The translations under genes were made by a program, and so were the position numbers. Under the pieces are notes generated by a model. That model did not search any database. It was not told where the DNA came from and saw only the letters and a program-made list of their open reading frames with translations. A stretch of 64,000 nt of DNA from Lysobacterales bacterium (GTDB lineage Bacteria > Pseudomonadota > Gammaproteobacteria > Xanthomonadales > Ahniellaceae): NCBI GenBank assembly GCA_016703225.1, contig JADJCM010000001.1:1736001-1800000 (forward strand). The letters run 5' to 3'. Position 1 is the stretch's first letter. Every line of letters starts with the position of its first letter. Shown here piece after piece: positions 1 through 7,948 of the stretch.

Positions 1-164
1 GGAATTGCCCTAGACATGCCCCCTGCCTCCGTTGTGATGAGAGCCTGCAGCCTACCGCATGCGACTTCCCGGCTCATGCTGCTCCGCGGCAATGTTCGGC
101 GACCGGTGCGACGTAGGGTGTCGCATTGGTGAGCACACTGCGCTCCCCTCAACGGAGAGCAGTG

Positions 165-953
165 ATGAGCGATGTGCAGGAGCAAGGGGGTGCGGAGCCC
201 CTGTCGGCTTGGTACTGGTTGTTCATGCCCGCCGGTGCCGGACTGATCGTGATGGCGATCCGCAGTGTCGGGAGGCAGGAGGGTGCGCACGTTTGGTTGG
301 TCGGGATCGCGGCATTGACCGGCTATGTCGCGTTGTCGAGTGTGGTGTGGCGCGTTGCGGACTGGCTACGGCGGGAGATGATGCCGGTGGCATTCATCAG
401 CACGGGCTTTCTCGACACGATTCGGGTGCGCGTGTTCTGGGCAGTGGGGCCGCAGTTCTTCGGGCTCTTGTTCCTGGCGCTCGCGGGTTGCATGTCCGTG
501 GCTGGCTGGGGCAGTCCGTCGAGATCGAACAAGTCGGTTGCGGGGACGCAGACGGTTGCACCGGTTGCAGTTGTGCAGACAACGGAGGAAAAGCCGGAGG
601 AACATCGCGATCCGGCGCCGGTGAACGCCAAGTCTGCCACCAGCCTTTGCGCCAAGCCTGACGTGCTTGCCCTGGTTCGCGATGAGATCCACGGCGCCTT
701 GATCATGCAGATCAAGGTGACGCATCGCGTGAACCTCGACATGGCGCAGATGCGGCGCATGGCTCGCATCGACCTTGGCAACGTCCGCGAGGTACAGGAG
801 GCACCATACTTCATCGACTGCCTGGCCAGTTTCGACCAGCGCGCCGACTCGACTGCTGCGGAGTATGGGCTTACCGCCGTTCACGACCCTGAGCTCACGT
901 ACTGGATCCAGCGTGATGCCTCGGGCAATCTGCAAGTCGGCGTCGGAGACTGA
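165..953 (+). CDS. Hypothetical membrane protein
   Basis: About 262 residues. I chose the ATG at 165 because a GGAGAG ribosome-binding site ends six bases before it; an in-frame TTG at 126 has no such site. Three hydrophobic stretches fall at roughly residues 15-35, 45-65 and 90-115, followed by a soluble C-terminal half without a recognisable motif (roughly residues 120-262). The protein would sit in the inner membrane with its C-terminal half on one face. It ends eight bases before the WYL regulator gene, so the two are probably co-transcribed. I do not recognise a family and infer no function beyond membrane location. Confidence 0.6.
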   Translation: MSDVQEQGGAEPLSAWYWLFMPAGAGLIVMAIRSVGRQEGAHVWLVGIAALTGYVALSSVVWRVADWLRREMMPVAFISTGFLDTIRVRVFWAVGPQFFGLLFLALAGCMSVAGWGSPSRSNKSVAGTQTVAPVAVVQTTEEKPEEHRDPAPVNAKSATSLCAKPDVLALVRDEIHGALIMQIKVTHRVNLDMAQMRRMARIDLGNVREVQEAPYFIDCLASFDQRADSTAAEYGLTAVHDPELTYWIQRDASGNLQVGVGD

Positions 954-961
954 GGGCGACC

Positions 962-2032
962 ATGGGACACGAACGCGACGCACACCTGCCGGTGAAGTTG
1001 CTGGATGCATTGCCGGTGGACGGGCATGGCGCCACCGTGCGCGAGTTGATGCAAAAGCTCGGCCTGGCTGAGAGTCGCACCGTCGAACGCCGGATCCAGC
1101 GCCAACTGGAGCGGCTGTGCGAGTCGGACGTCGGGCGGGTGGAGCGGGTGCGCGAGCGATTGGAAAGCGATCATGCGCGAGCGATCCGCTATCGGAAGTT
1201 GTTCGCCCAGTCGGGGTCGTCCGGAGTACAACGCTCCAAGAGGCTGCAGGTTGCCATCCAGGCCAAGCTTGTCCTCGACCATCTGCGCCCGGTGCTGCCA
1301 TTCGATCTCGGCGAAGAACTCACCGCGAGCTTGCGGCAGGCGGAATCGTCGTTCGAACCGCTGCGTCGCGCCCGGCAAGTCGTGTGGACCGACCGGATCC
1401 GCGTGGTGCCTGCCGGTCATCCCCTAAAGGCACCGCGACTCGATGCCAAGGTTCAACGTGAGGTCGAGACCGCCATCGATCGTGGGCGACAACTTCGGAT
1501 GCGCTATCGCCGAGGACCGGACGGCAATGCGCGGGAGATCGTCTGTCACCCGCTGGGCCTGCTGTTCCGACCTCCGGTGCTGTACCTGATTGCGCGAACA
1601 GGAAGGCGCGATCCGACGCAGTACGCATTGCATCGCATGGTCGAAGCCGAAGCGCTGGCGTCGCCCGCGGACACGTCCGACTTCGACTTCGACGCGTACC
1701 TGCACAGCGGCGCCGCAGATATGGCTTGGAGCGATCGGCCACTGCGGTTGGTCGTGGCGGCAAGAGCGGCGTTCGCGAAGATTTGGGATGGCACACCACT
1801 CGGTGACGATCAGGCCATCACCCCGATGGTCGATGAGGACTACCCGTGGCGCATCAGCGCGACCGTTCCCGATTCGCACCTGCTGCGCGCCTACCTGCTG
1901 AGCCTTGGCACCGAAGTCATCGTTCTGGAGCCACGCGAGATCGCGGATTGGGTGGTTGACCAAGCCACCGCGATGGCTGCGGAGATTCGTGCCCGCCTGC
2001 GCCGAAAAAAAGGAAGGCCGGCTTCGTCCTGA
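962..2032 (+). CDS. WYL-domain transcriptional regulator
   Basis: 356 residues. The N-terminal ~70 residues form a helix-rich winged-helix-like segment (VRELMQKLGLAESRTVERRI). The middle, from about residue 160, matches the WYL fold: an RMRYRR strand followed by the CHPLGLLFRPPVLYLIA strand pair and an LHRM motif. The last ~100 residues resemble the WCX extension, ending in SLGTEVIVLEPREIADWV. WYL regulators bind nucleic-acid-derived ligands and often control defence or DNA-damage genes. It lies directly after a membrane-protein gene and upstream of a toxin-antitoxin pair on the other strand. A degenerate second copy of its C-terminus lies at about 3,014-3,125. The family is clear; the target genes are unknown. 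Confidence 0.85.
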   Translation: MGHERDAHLPVKLLDALPVDGHGATVRELMQKLGLAESRTVERRIQRQLERLCESDVGRVERVRERLESDHARAIRYRKLFAQSGSSGVQRSKRLQVAIQAKLVLDHLRPVLPFDLGEELTASLRQAESSFEPLRRARQVVWTDRIRVVPAGHPLKAPRLDAKVQREVETAIDRGRQLRMRYRRGPDGNAREIVCHPLGLLFRPPVLYLIARTGRRDPTQYALHRMVEAEALASPADTSDFDFDAYLHSGAADMAWSDRPLRLVVAARAAFAKIWDGTPLGDDQAITPMVDEDYPWRISATVPDSHLLRAYLLSLGTEVIVLEPREIADWVVDQATAMAAEIRARLRRKKGRPASS

Positions 2033-2117
2033 GGGCGGCCGTGCCACATGCGAAGCCGTATCAGTTGCGCATCATCGGCCTTGCGGGCGCGATCTTGTCA
2101 CGCGGTCTGCGTAAGGA

Positions 2118-2630
2118 TCAGTCTGCTTCAGCCGCGAGCTTCAATGCTGCGTCGATGAGGGCCTGTGAAATGCGGTAGCCGTTGCTCTGTATCTGAGCCA
2201 GCGCGGGCGCGATGCGATCGATCCTGCCGATGCGCTTGGCTTGCAGCAGCACGCCCAGTACGCCGAATAACGGCACGCCTTGACGAATGGCGGTCTGCCG
2301 GCCGCGGCGTTCGTCCATCAATACGCCACACCCCAGTGCGTGTGCCAGGCTCAGCGCCTGCGCTTCGCCTTCATCCAGATGACTGGCCGCGGCGGTGTAG
2401 ATGGCGTCGTCACGGTCGGGATGCACCTTTCCGTGGACCTGCACGAAGGCGGCGATGTCGGCGGCGCCGAGACGCGATCGATCCACCGTGGATTCGCGGA
2501 GCACCACCTGCGGCACATGGACCCCATCGAACACCGCGATGAGCAGTTCCAGGTGACCGCAACCAGCCAGGGCGATCAGCGGTCCGGAATCGGAGACGAC
2601 AACGGGCCGCTTCGACGCCGGCCGACTCAT
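2118..2630 (-). CDS. DUF3368 (PIN-like) toxin of a type II toxin-antitoxin pair
   Basis: 170 residues. The N-terminus has the PIN-like DSGPLIALAG motif (first acidic active-site residue), the middle has DEGEAQALSLA, and then VLMDERRGRQTA, the pattern of DUF3368 proteins with acidic residues clustered for Mg-dependent RNA cleavage. Its start codon overlaps the stop of the antitoxin gene by four bases (ATGA), so translation is coupled and the antitoxin is made first. By family knowledge it should act as an RNase that inhibits translation when the antitoxin is lost. Substrate is unknown. Confidence 0.82.
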   Translation of the reverse strand: MSRPASKRPVVVSDSGPLIALAGCGHLELLIAVFDGVHVPQVVLRESTVDRSRLGAADIAAFVQVHGKVHPDRDDAIYTAAASHLDEGEAQALSLAHALGCGVLMDERRGRQTAIRQGVPLFGVLGVLLQAKRIGRIDRIAPALAQIQSNGYRISQALIDAALKLAAEAD

Positions 2631-2959
2631 TGCGCCGCATCGAACGCGGCGAGTTCTCGCGTCAGTTCCGCAGGATCGTGATCGACCACAGCGATGCCCT
2701 GTTCGCTGAGATGCGCCAGAAACCGGGCCAGGCTCATCCGCGCCAACTTGGCGGCACGGGCAGAAGTCAGTTCGCCGTTCTTGAACAAGCTGACGGCCAT
2801 TGCGGTGTGCACGCCTGCCTCCAGCAGATCTTCGGTGAAGGGCACACTGACGAACAGTGGCTGCCCATGGCGGGTAACCAATGCCAGACGTCCTTCCTCG
2901 GCCTCGCGGCTCAGGTCGCCAGAGCGTTCGCGTAGTTCGCGGATGGTGAAGGTTTGCAT
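2627..2959 (-). CDS. Antitoxin with Phd-like N-terminus and UPF0175-like C-terminus
   Basis: 110 residues from the ATG at 2,959 (MQTFTIRELRERSGDLSREA). The N-terminal half resembles Phd/YefM DNA-binding antitoxins; the C-terminal part (ARMSLARFLAHLSEQG) resembles the UPF0175 antitoxins that accompany DUF3368 toxins. An in-frame upstream start near 2,995 would run through the palindrome at 2,976-2,995, so I prefer 2,959. It is the first gene of the pair, overlaps the toxin by four bases and should both neutralise it and repress the operon. Confidence 0.8.
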   Translation of the reverse strand: MQTFTIRELRERSGDLSREAEEGRLALVTRHGQPLFVSVPFTEDLLEAGVHTAMAVSLFKNGELTSARAAKLARMSLARFLAHLSEQGIAVVDHDPAELTRELAAFDAAQ

Positions 2960-2975
2960 GGCAGCCACCCTAATT

Positions 2976-2995
2976 GTTACCCAATATTGGGTCAC
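2976..2995. promoter_or_regulatory. Palindromic operator of the toxin-antitoxin operon
   Basis: GTTACCCAATATTGGGTCAC is a 20-bp near-palindrome; the inner 14 bases (ACCCAATATTGGGT, 2,979-2,992) are perfectly self-complementary, and only one base pair of the outer part mismatches. It lies 17 bases upstream of the antitoxin start, where a Phd-type autorepressor is expected to bind. Binding is inferred. Confidence 0.6.
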
Positions 2996-3013
2996 GAAAT
3001 GGGCCGCGCGTCA

Positions 3014-3125
3014 ATGCTCAGTCTCGGCACCGACGCCATTCACGCTGAGCCGCGCGAAATCGCGGGTTGGGTCGTCGATGAAGCCACCGCGATGGTGCAC
3101 GCAGGTCCTCGCGCCAGCGCCAAAG
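3014..3125 (+). pseudogene. Remnant of a WYL-regulator C-terminus
   Basis: In frame, the segment reads LSLGTDAIHAEPREIAGWV followed by VDEATAM, closely matching the end of the WYL regulator upstream (SLGTEVIVLEPREIADWV, VDQATAM; bases about 1,896-1,985). Only ~35 codons are recognisable, with no start codon context and no N-terminus. It is best read as what is left of a second, related regulator after deletion, probably when the toxin-antitoxin pair arrived between the two. Confidence 0.65.
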
Positions 3126-3233
3126 GCACGGCAGGCCCGACCCGTCCTGACGGGCATCCATGCGACATACCACGTCGCATGAATCAATAACCTGAAGCCT
3201 CGCGCGGGCGTCGTCCCGCATCCAGGGAGGCAG

Positions 3234-4817
3234 ATGATGGGAGCACCCAAGACCAGGTCCCGACCGTCCGTTGCGGCGGCCCGGAAGGAACACGCCGCGG
3301 AACTTCTTCAGTCGCTGGTGCGGGAGCTGCAGGAGGGCATTCCGTTGCAGACGCCGGCGTGGATTGGCTGCATCGTCGGTTCGCGCATCACGGTGCTGCG
3401 CGACGTGGCCTCTGGCCAATGCATGGTGCTTGCCGGGGTCGATGCAGACAGCGCGATGTCCTTCCTGGACGCCGGCGTCGACACGCTGTTCTGTGCCCCC
3501 AGTGATTGGCTCGAAGCCTGGGTGGGCGCCCGTGGCCGTGATCATTCCGATCGACTGGGCAAGGACGCGGCCGAGGCGCTGTCGTGGTCGAATTCGGACG
3601 CCGAGGCGATGGCCGCAAAGCTGGCGAAGCTGCCCGTTGCACGAGAGGCAAGCCGTCGGATTGCAGAGTCCCTGCTGCTGAATGCCGAGGATCTCGACCT
3701 GGCGCGACGCCTGCGGCGGCAGTCCGCAGGGACCGAAGGGAGCGCGACCTTCGGTCATGTGCAACAGGTGCTCCAGCGGGGAGCGCTGTTGCGCCGGGTC
3801 GCTGGCGAGCACCCGGCGTGGCTCACGCTGGCCGCGCAGCAGTTGCGCTTCGGCTGCATTTCGCCCTATCGGGACGTCATGCAGCAGCTCAAGTCGCTGG
3901 CGCGCGCGGAGGGCATGAGCCATGCAGCCTGGGCGCAGCTGGTCGCGGACGGGCCACAGTTCCCGACGACGTCCGTCGCGGCAGCGTCAGTGCCCGCTGC
4001 CGTCGAGGACTTCGGGATGAAGGACGAGGCCGCCGAGTGGGAATTCGTGGTCGCCGCCGGCAAGTCTCGCCACTGGCTCGGCGGCTACTGGCCTTCTCTG
4101 CATCCGATCTTTGGCGATCGCATCGTCCGCTTCACGGCGCAGTACTCGCCGCGCTGCGACTGGGTCGAGTTTCTGCTGCAGGCGCTCGGTGAGGAACTTG
4201 AGGCGCACGTTGAAGCGTTCGAGTCGGCAGCCGAAATGGAGAACGAGTTCGTGCAGATCGCCGCCACGCTGCAAACCTACGAGGACGTGTCCACCGATCT
4301 GGCGCTCGACGAGGATGAGCACTTCCAGATCGTGACGCCGCCGGGCATTCCGGAGCCGCCACGCCAGCGCGGCTGGCATCGGTGGCGGCGCTGGCGCTCG
4401 GCGATGGATCGATACCTGGCGCGACCATTCTGGGTACCCATCGCTCACCTCGAGCAAGGGGCATTCTGCGCAGACGCGCTGACGAGTCGCTTCGACCTGA
4501 GCGAGGAGTCGGAGACCATGCGCCACTGCATCGCGAGGTACACCGGTCGATGCGAAGCGGGCACCTACGTCGCCTATCGCATCCGGACGCACGGCGGGCA
4601 CGCGTTGGCGACGATCGGAATCGACCTTGTTGGCCGCACCGATGAAGATGGTGTCGTGGCAACGCACGCCATCCTTGATGAGGTCAGCGGACCCGGCAAC
4701 GAGGAAGTCAGCGAGGCGGTCCGACACTTCGCGACCTGGGTCGTTGCCCGGATCAACCAGAAGTTGCCCATGTCGATCATCCAGCCGGGAGCCGATCCCG
4801 ATGAGGCGGACGCATGA
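3234..4817 (+). CDS. PcfJ-like protein, first of two paralogues
   Basis: 527 residues; GGGAGG at about 3,224 serves the ATG at 3,234 (or the adjacent ATG at 3,237). The N-terminal ~380 residues have no family I recognise. Around residues 420-480 it carries the PcfJ-type signature: an acidic lead-in, then ESETMRHCIARYTGRCEAGT, an aromatic YVAYRI strand and GHALATIGI, followed by a DEVSGPGN turn. PcfJ-like proteins occur on plasmids, phages and islands; their biochemical role is not established. The gene is followed at 40 bases by a small conserved gene and then by its paralogue, all on the same strand, suggesting one operon. Confidence 0.7.
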   Translation: MMGAPKTRSRPSVAAARKEHAAELLQSLVRELQEGIPLQTPAWIGCIVGSRITVLRDVASGQCMVLAGVDADSAMSFLDAGVDTLFCAPSDWLEAWVGARGRDHSDRLGKDAAEALSWSNSDAEAMAAKLAKLPVAREASRRIAESLLLNAEDLDLARRLRRQSAGTEGSATFGHVQQVLQRGALLRRVAGEHPAWLTLAAQQLRFGCISPYRDVMQQLKSLARAEGMSHAAWAQLVADGPQFPTTSVAAASVPAAVEDFGMKDEAAEWEFVVAAGKSRHWLGGYWPSLHPIFGDRIVRFTAQYSPRCDWVEFLLQALGEELEAHVEAFESAAEMENEFVQIAATLQTYEDVSTDLALDEDEHFQIVTPPGIPEPPRQRGWHRWRRWRSAMDRYLARPFWVPIAHLEQGAFCADALTSRFDLSEESETMRHCIARYTGRCEAGTYVAYRIRTHGGHALATIGIDLVGRTDEDGVVATHAILDEVSGPGNEEVSEAVRHFATWVVARINQKLPMSIIQPGADPDEADA

Positions 4818-4857
4818 TCGCGTTGCGCCCTCTCCAGTGCGGCGCGGACGGATCGCC

Positions 4858-5334
4858 ATGAGCCTGACGAGCGCAGTGAATCCTGATCGCTACAACCTGC
4901 TGCTGGAGCGATATCCAGAGCTGTTTCCAAGCCCCGGTCAGGCCAACCATCGGACCCGCCCCCGGTTCGACTTCGGCGAGGGTTGGTTCAACATCGTGGA
5001 ACGCCTGCTCGGGTGCTACGCATGGACGCTGGTTGTCGATTCCGAACTCCGCGACCAGCCGCCGGTGATCCTCGCGATTCGCGAGCACCGCGGTGCGCTG
5101 CAGATCGACTTCGCCGCATCGGCACCCTGGTGCAACGCGATGGCGCGATTGGCCGAAACCGAAGCTTCGCAAGTCTGTGAAGTCTGCGGCGAGCCGGGTG
5201 CGTGGTCCGAGGCAGATCAGGGGCAGGTCCGTTGCAAGAGTCATCGCCGGCATTGCCGCATGGACGATCTGGACTCGGCGCCGGGGACGGACGGACGACC
5301 ACGGCCGATGATCAATTCGCGTCCATCGGAATAG
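4858..5334 (+). CDS. Small hypothetical protein with a GEGW motif and a CxxC-type knuckle
   Basis: 158 residues from the ATG at 4,858. It begins with a short helical RYPELFPSPGQ segment, then FDFGEGWFNIVERLL at about residues 38-52, a central strand region (VILAIREHRGALQIDF), and a CEVCGEPG...VRCKSH cysteine/histidine cluster near residues 106-125. I recall this layout (GDGW-like motif, then a CxxCG pair and a C..H pair) from many short phage and plasmid hypothetical proteins, where no function is known. The Cys/His set may bind zinc. It sits between the two PcfJ-like genes, 40 bases after the first. Confidence 0.65.
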   Translation: MSLTSAVNPDRYNLLLERYPELFPSPGQANHRTRPRFDFGEGWFNIVERLLGCYAWTLVVDSELRDQPPVILAIREHRGALQIDFAASAPWCNAMARLAETEASQVCEVCGEPGAWSEADQGQVRCKSHRRHCRMDDLDSAPGTDGRPRPMINSRPSE

Positions 5335-5481
5335 CGACCGATCCAACCGGGGCGTGTCCGCACCTGCGGTGGCTTCTGAAGCTTCGTCGAATGGTCGATA
5401 CGACACATGCTGTCGGCATCAGACTTAGGCTGACTCGTCCACGGCGGGAATGGTCCTGCCAGAAGCGACGGGGCGTTCACC

Positions 5482-7023
5482 ATGCGAGCGTCGAACTTGG
5501 GCAGCGGTCGGAAAGGCGTCGACGAGACACTCGGATTCTTTGCGGAAGTGGACGCGTCGATCCTTGCCGAGATGGCAGAGATTGCCGAGTTGCACCTCCC
5601 CGGTTTCTCGGGTTGCCGCATTGGCGGTCGCACGACCATTCTGCGGGACCTGGAGTCGGGACAGTTCCTGGTGACCTGCGGGGTTGGCGAAGCCGACGTC
5701 AGGCATTTCCTCGACAGTCCCATCCACGGGTTGTTCTGCGAACGCAGCGCGTGGCTCTACTCGTGGGTCGAAGCCCGATATCGCGATCGGCTTGCCCGGT
5801 TCGCGTGCAAAACGGGACCGGCGCTGATCGCCTTCCAGGATTCCCCTGAACGGGCTGCGATCTGGATCGCAGCACGACTGAGCGAGAGTGAGGTCGCGAA
5901 GCAGGCCAGCGCCCGAGTCGCCGCATCGCTGGCGATTCCGAGTCATGCACTCACCCTGGCGCAGCGAGTTCGCCAAGCCGAGGGATCCCCTTCCGCCGCC
6001 ATACGCTTTGGGGACGTGTCCGTCCTGCTCCGCGCGGGCATGGTGCTGGAGCGTCTATCGATTGAACATCCCAAGTGGCTGGCATTCGTCACCGTCCGGA
6101 TGCGCGCCGGTCTCCTGTCGACGCAATTCGATGCGATGGCGCAGATGAAGCGCCTTGCGCATTCGGCTGGCGCCAGTCATGCAGCCTGGGCCAGATTGGC
6201 GACAGAGGGCCCACAACCACTTGGCGCACTCAATGAGTCCAAGCACGAGGTGCGATCGAATACGGAGACGCTCGATCAGGAGTTGACCCGCATCGTGGAT
6301 GGTGCAAAGGCGCGGCACTGGCTTGGGCGGACTTGGCACAACTTGCACCCGGACATGCAGGCGGCCATCGCCACCATCGTGTCTGCGTACGCCGGCTGCA
6401 TGGACATCGTGGAGCCGGTGTTACGCGCCTTGGATGCCGAGGCAACGCGTCGTTCGGCCCTGTTCGATGGACTGACCGAAATCGAGAACGAGTTCCGAGA
6501 ACTGATGATCTGCCTGCTGTCCTATGTGGTCGTATGCCACGACCGCGGTCGACGTATTTTGCTTCCGCGCCGGGTGCAAGTGCCGAGTCGACACCGCTGG
6601 CCCGACTGGGTGCGCTGGGGCCATCGCTTCCGCATCCGAAGGGCATTCCCCTTCTGGATCCCCCTATCGACCTACGCCGCCGGGGACTTCATCGCCGAAG
6701 CATTGTCGACGCGTGCCGACATCGAGCATGAGGGACAGAGGATGTCGAACTGCATTGCCGGCTATGTCGACCGCTGTTCGGCTGGGCACTATGTGCTCTA
6801 CCGGATCTCTGATCGCGGTGGCTCCACGGTCGCCAGTTATGGCGCGACGATTGATGTGTCGATGACCACAGATGGTCGCCGAGAAGCCACCGGCGTGATC
6901 ATGGACGAAGTGTCCGGCCATGCGACCAGCCCCGTCGACCATGCCGTGGCGGTGTTTGCGGAACAGCTCACGGAACAGATCCGCCGTCGCCTTCCGTGCG
7001 AAGTGGTCGAGCCCGGTTGGTGA
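5482..7023 (+). CDS. PcfJ-like protein, second of two paralogues
   Basis: 513 residues, diverged from the product of 3,234-4,817 but collinear with it: both share a CRIGGRTTILRDLESGQ-type segment near the N-terminus (residues 50-70), a central ASHAAWARL helix, a KARHWLGRTW segment and the C-terminal PcfJ-like core, here EGQRMSNCIAGYVDRCSAGH near residue 415 with MDEVSGHA after it. Identity is low enough to indicate an old duplication. The gene ends two bases before the convergent FtsZ-like gene, so the two transcription units meet here without a visible terminator. Confidence 0.7.
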   Translation: MRASNLGSGRKGVDETLGFFAEVDASILAEMAEIAELHLPGFSGCRIGGRTTILRDLESGQFLVTCGVGEADVRHFLDSPIHGLFCERSAWLYSWVEARYRDRLARFACKTGPALIAFQDSPERAAIWIAARLSESEVAKQASARVAASLAIPSHALTLAQRVRQAEGSPSAAIRFGDVSVLLRAGMVLERLSIEHPKWLAFVTVRMRAGLLSTQFDAMAQMKRLAHSAGASHAAWARLATEGPQPLGALNESKHEVRSNTETLDQELTRIVDGAKARHWLGRTWHNLHPDMQAAIATIVSAYAGCMDIVEPVLRALDAEATRRSALFDGLTEIENEFRELMICLLSYVVVCHDRGRRILLPRRVQVPSRHRWPDWVRWGHRFRIRRAFPFWIPLSTYAAGDFIAEALSTRADIEHEGQRMSNCIAGYVDRCSAGHYVLYRISDRGGSTVASYGATIDVSMTTDGRREATGVIMDEVSGHATSPVDHAVAVFAEQLTEQIRRRLPCEVVEPGW

Positions 7024-7025
7024 AG

Positions 7026-7805
7026 TCAGCTTCGTTGCGTGATGGAGGCCCGCTCGATCTCCAACACGCTCTGGTCATCTGGGCGTTCGCGCCCGATCAA
7101 GGCGTGTTCCTTCCGAGTTTCCGCAAGCAACAGGCTCATGCTCGGCAACGCGTCTGCTGGTCTCGGACAGGATTGTGCAACCACCATCGCGTTCGGCGAC
7201 GTGGTGCCGAGGTACTTGATGGGGGCGAACGCAGAGTCTGTGTCGCCACCGTACGTCACCGCGAGAATGTGGCTCGCACGCTGGAGCTGGGATCGCAAGC
7301 CGGCATCTCGGGCAATCATGTCGCTTGCACAGTGATCGGGCGCCCCGTCGACTCGATGAAAACAGAGGATGCGTGTGTCCGCGAGACAGGCATGCAGGTC
7401 GGCGAAGTCAGTCCCGATGACGCCTGGCGAGAGGAAGTCGACGCAATGGCGCAAGACGTCGAGTGGCGCTGCATCCGTCACGAGCAGCGCATCGAAGAAT
7501 CGCAGCATCCACTCGTGGTAGATCGTCGGCCCCGCGGGGAACTGATTCGCGCCCTTCTCCGCGCAGACCATCGGCTGAACCAGTGCCAGTGTTGCGCGGC
7601 GGCACAGGTCGGCCGTGCGGGATGGCCACAAGGGGTCGGAGGCCTCCGCGACGACGAACAGCAAATCGACATGCTCGCCGGAGTCAGCAACGCCTCGCGT
7701 GCTCAAGAACTCGTGTGCGTCGAAGTCCGATGCGGCGCTGCTGTCGCTGGTCGCCAGAGTGATGACTGCATTGGCCTCGGGCAGTCTTGCTTGCGTGATC
7801 TTCAT
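7026..7805 (-). CDS. FtsZ/tubulin-fold-like protein without GTP-binding loops (copy A)
   Basis: About 259 residues from the ATG at 7,805, chosen because its MKITQA start lines up with MKISQV of the upstream paralogue. By eye it follows FtsZ in order: VDLLFVVAEASDPLWPS sits where FtsZ has ADMVFIxAGMGGGTGTG, FFDALLVTD matches the VDxLIxIPN strand, GVIGTDFADLHACLAD matches the NVDFADV T7-loop region with both aspartates, and ASHILAVTYGGDT matches the ARGVLVNITGG strand of the C-terminal domain. The glycine-rich loops are gone (PEANA near the N-terminus, ASDPLWPS in place of GGGTGTG), so GTP binding is unlikely. The long H6-H7 region is shortened. The fold assignment is my inference; a plain hypothetical protein is the alternative. 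Confidence 0.5.
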   Translation of the reverse strand: MKITQARLPEANAVITLATSDSSAASDFDAHEFLSTRGVADSGEHVDLLFVVAEASDPLWPSRTADLCRRATLALVQPMVCAEKGANQFPAGPTIYHEWMLRFFDALLVTDAAPLDVLRHCVDFLSPGVIGTDFADLHACLADTRILCFHRVDGAPDHCASDMIARDAGLRSQLQRASHILAVTYGGDTDSAFAPIKYLGTTSPNAMVVAQSCPRPADALPSMSLLLAETRKEHALIGRERPDDQSVLEIERASITQRS

Positions 7806-7948
7806 GTGGGTACTCGATGCAAGGCGGGGTGCGTCGAACGCTCCATGGGGAACCTCAAGTTGATTAGCGGAACTGGATGAAGGAGCAGTAGGCGAGATCG
7901 ATATCGCCTTTGCAAGGCCACTGCGTCCCGAGGCGAATCGATGCCGGA

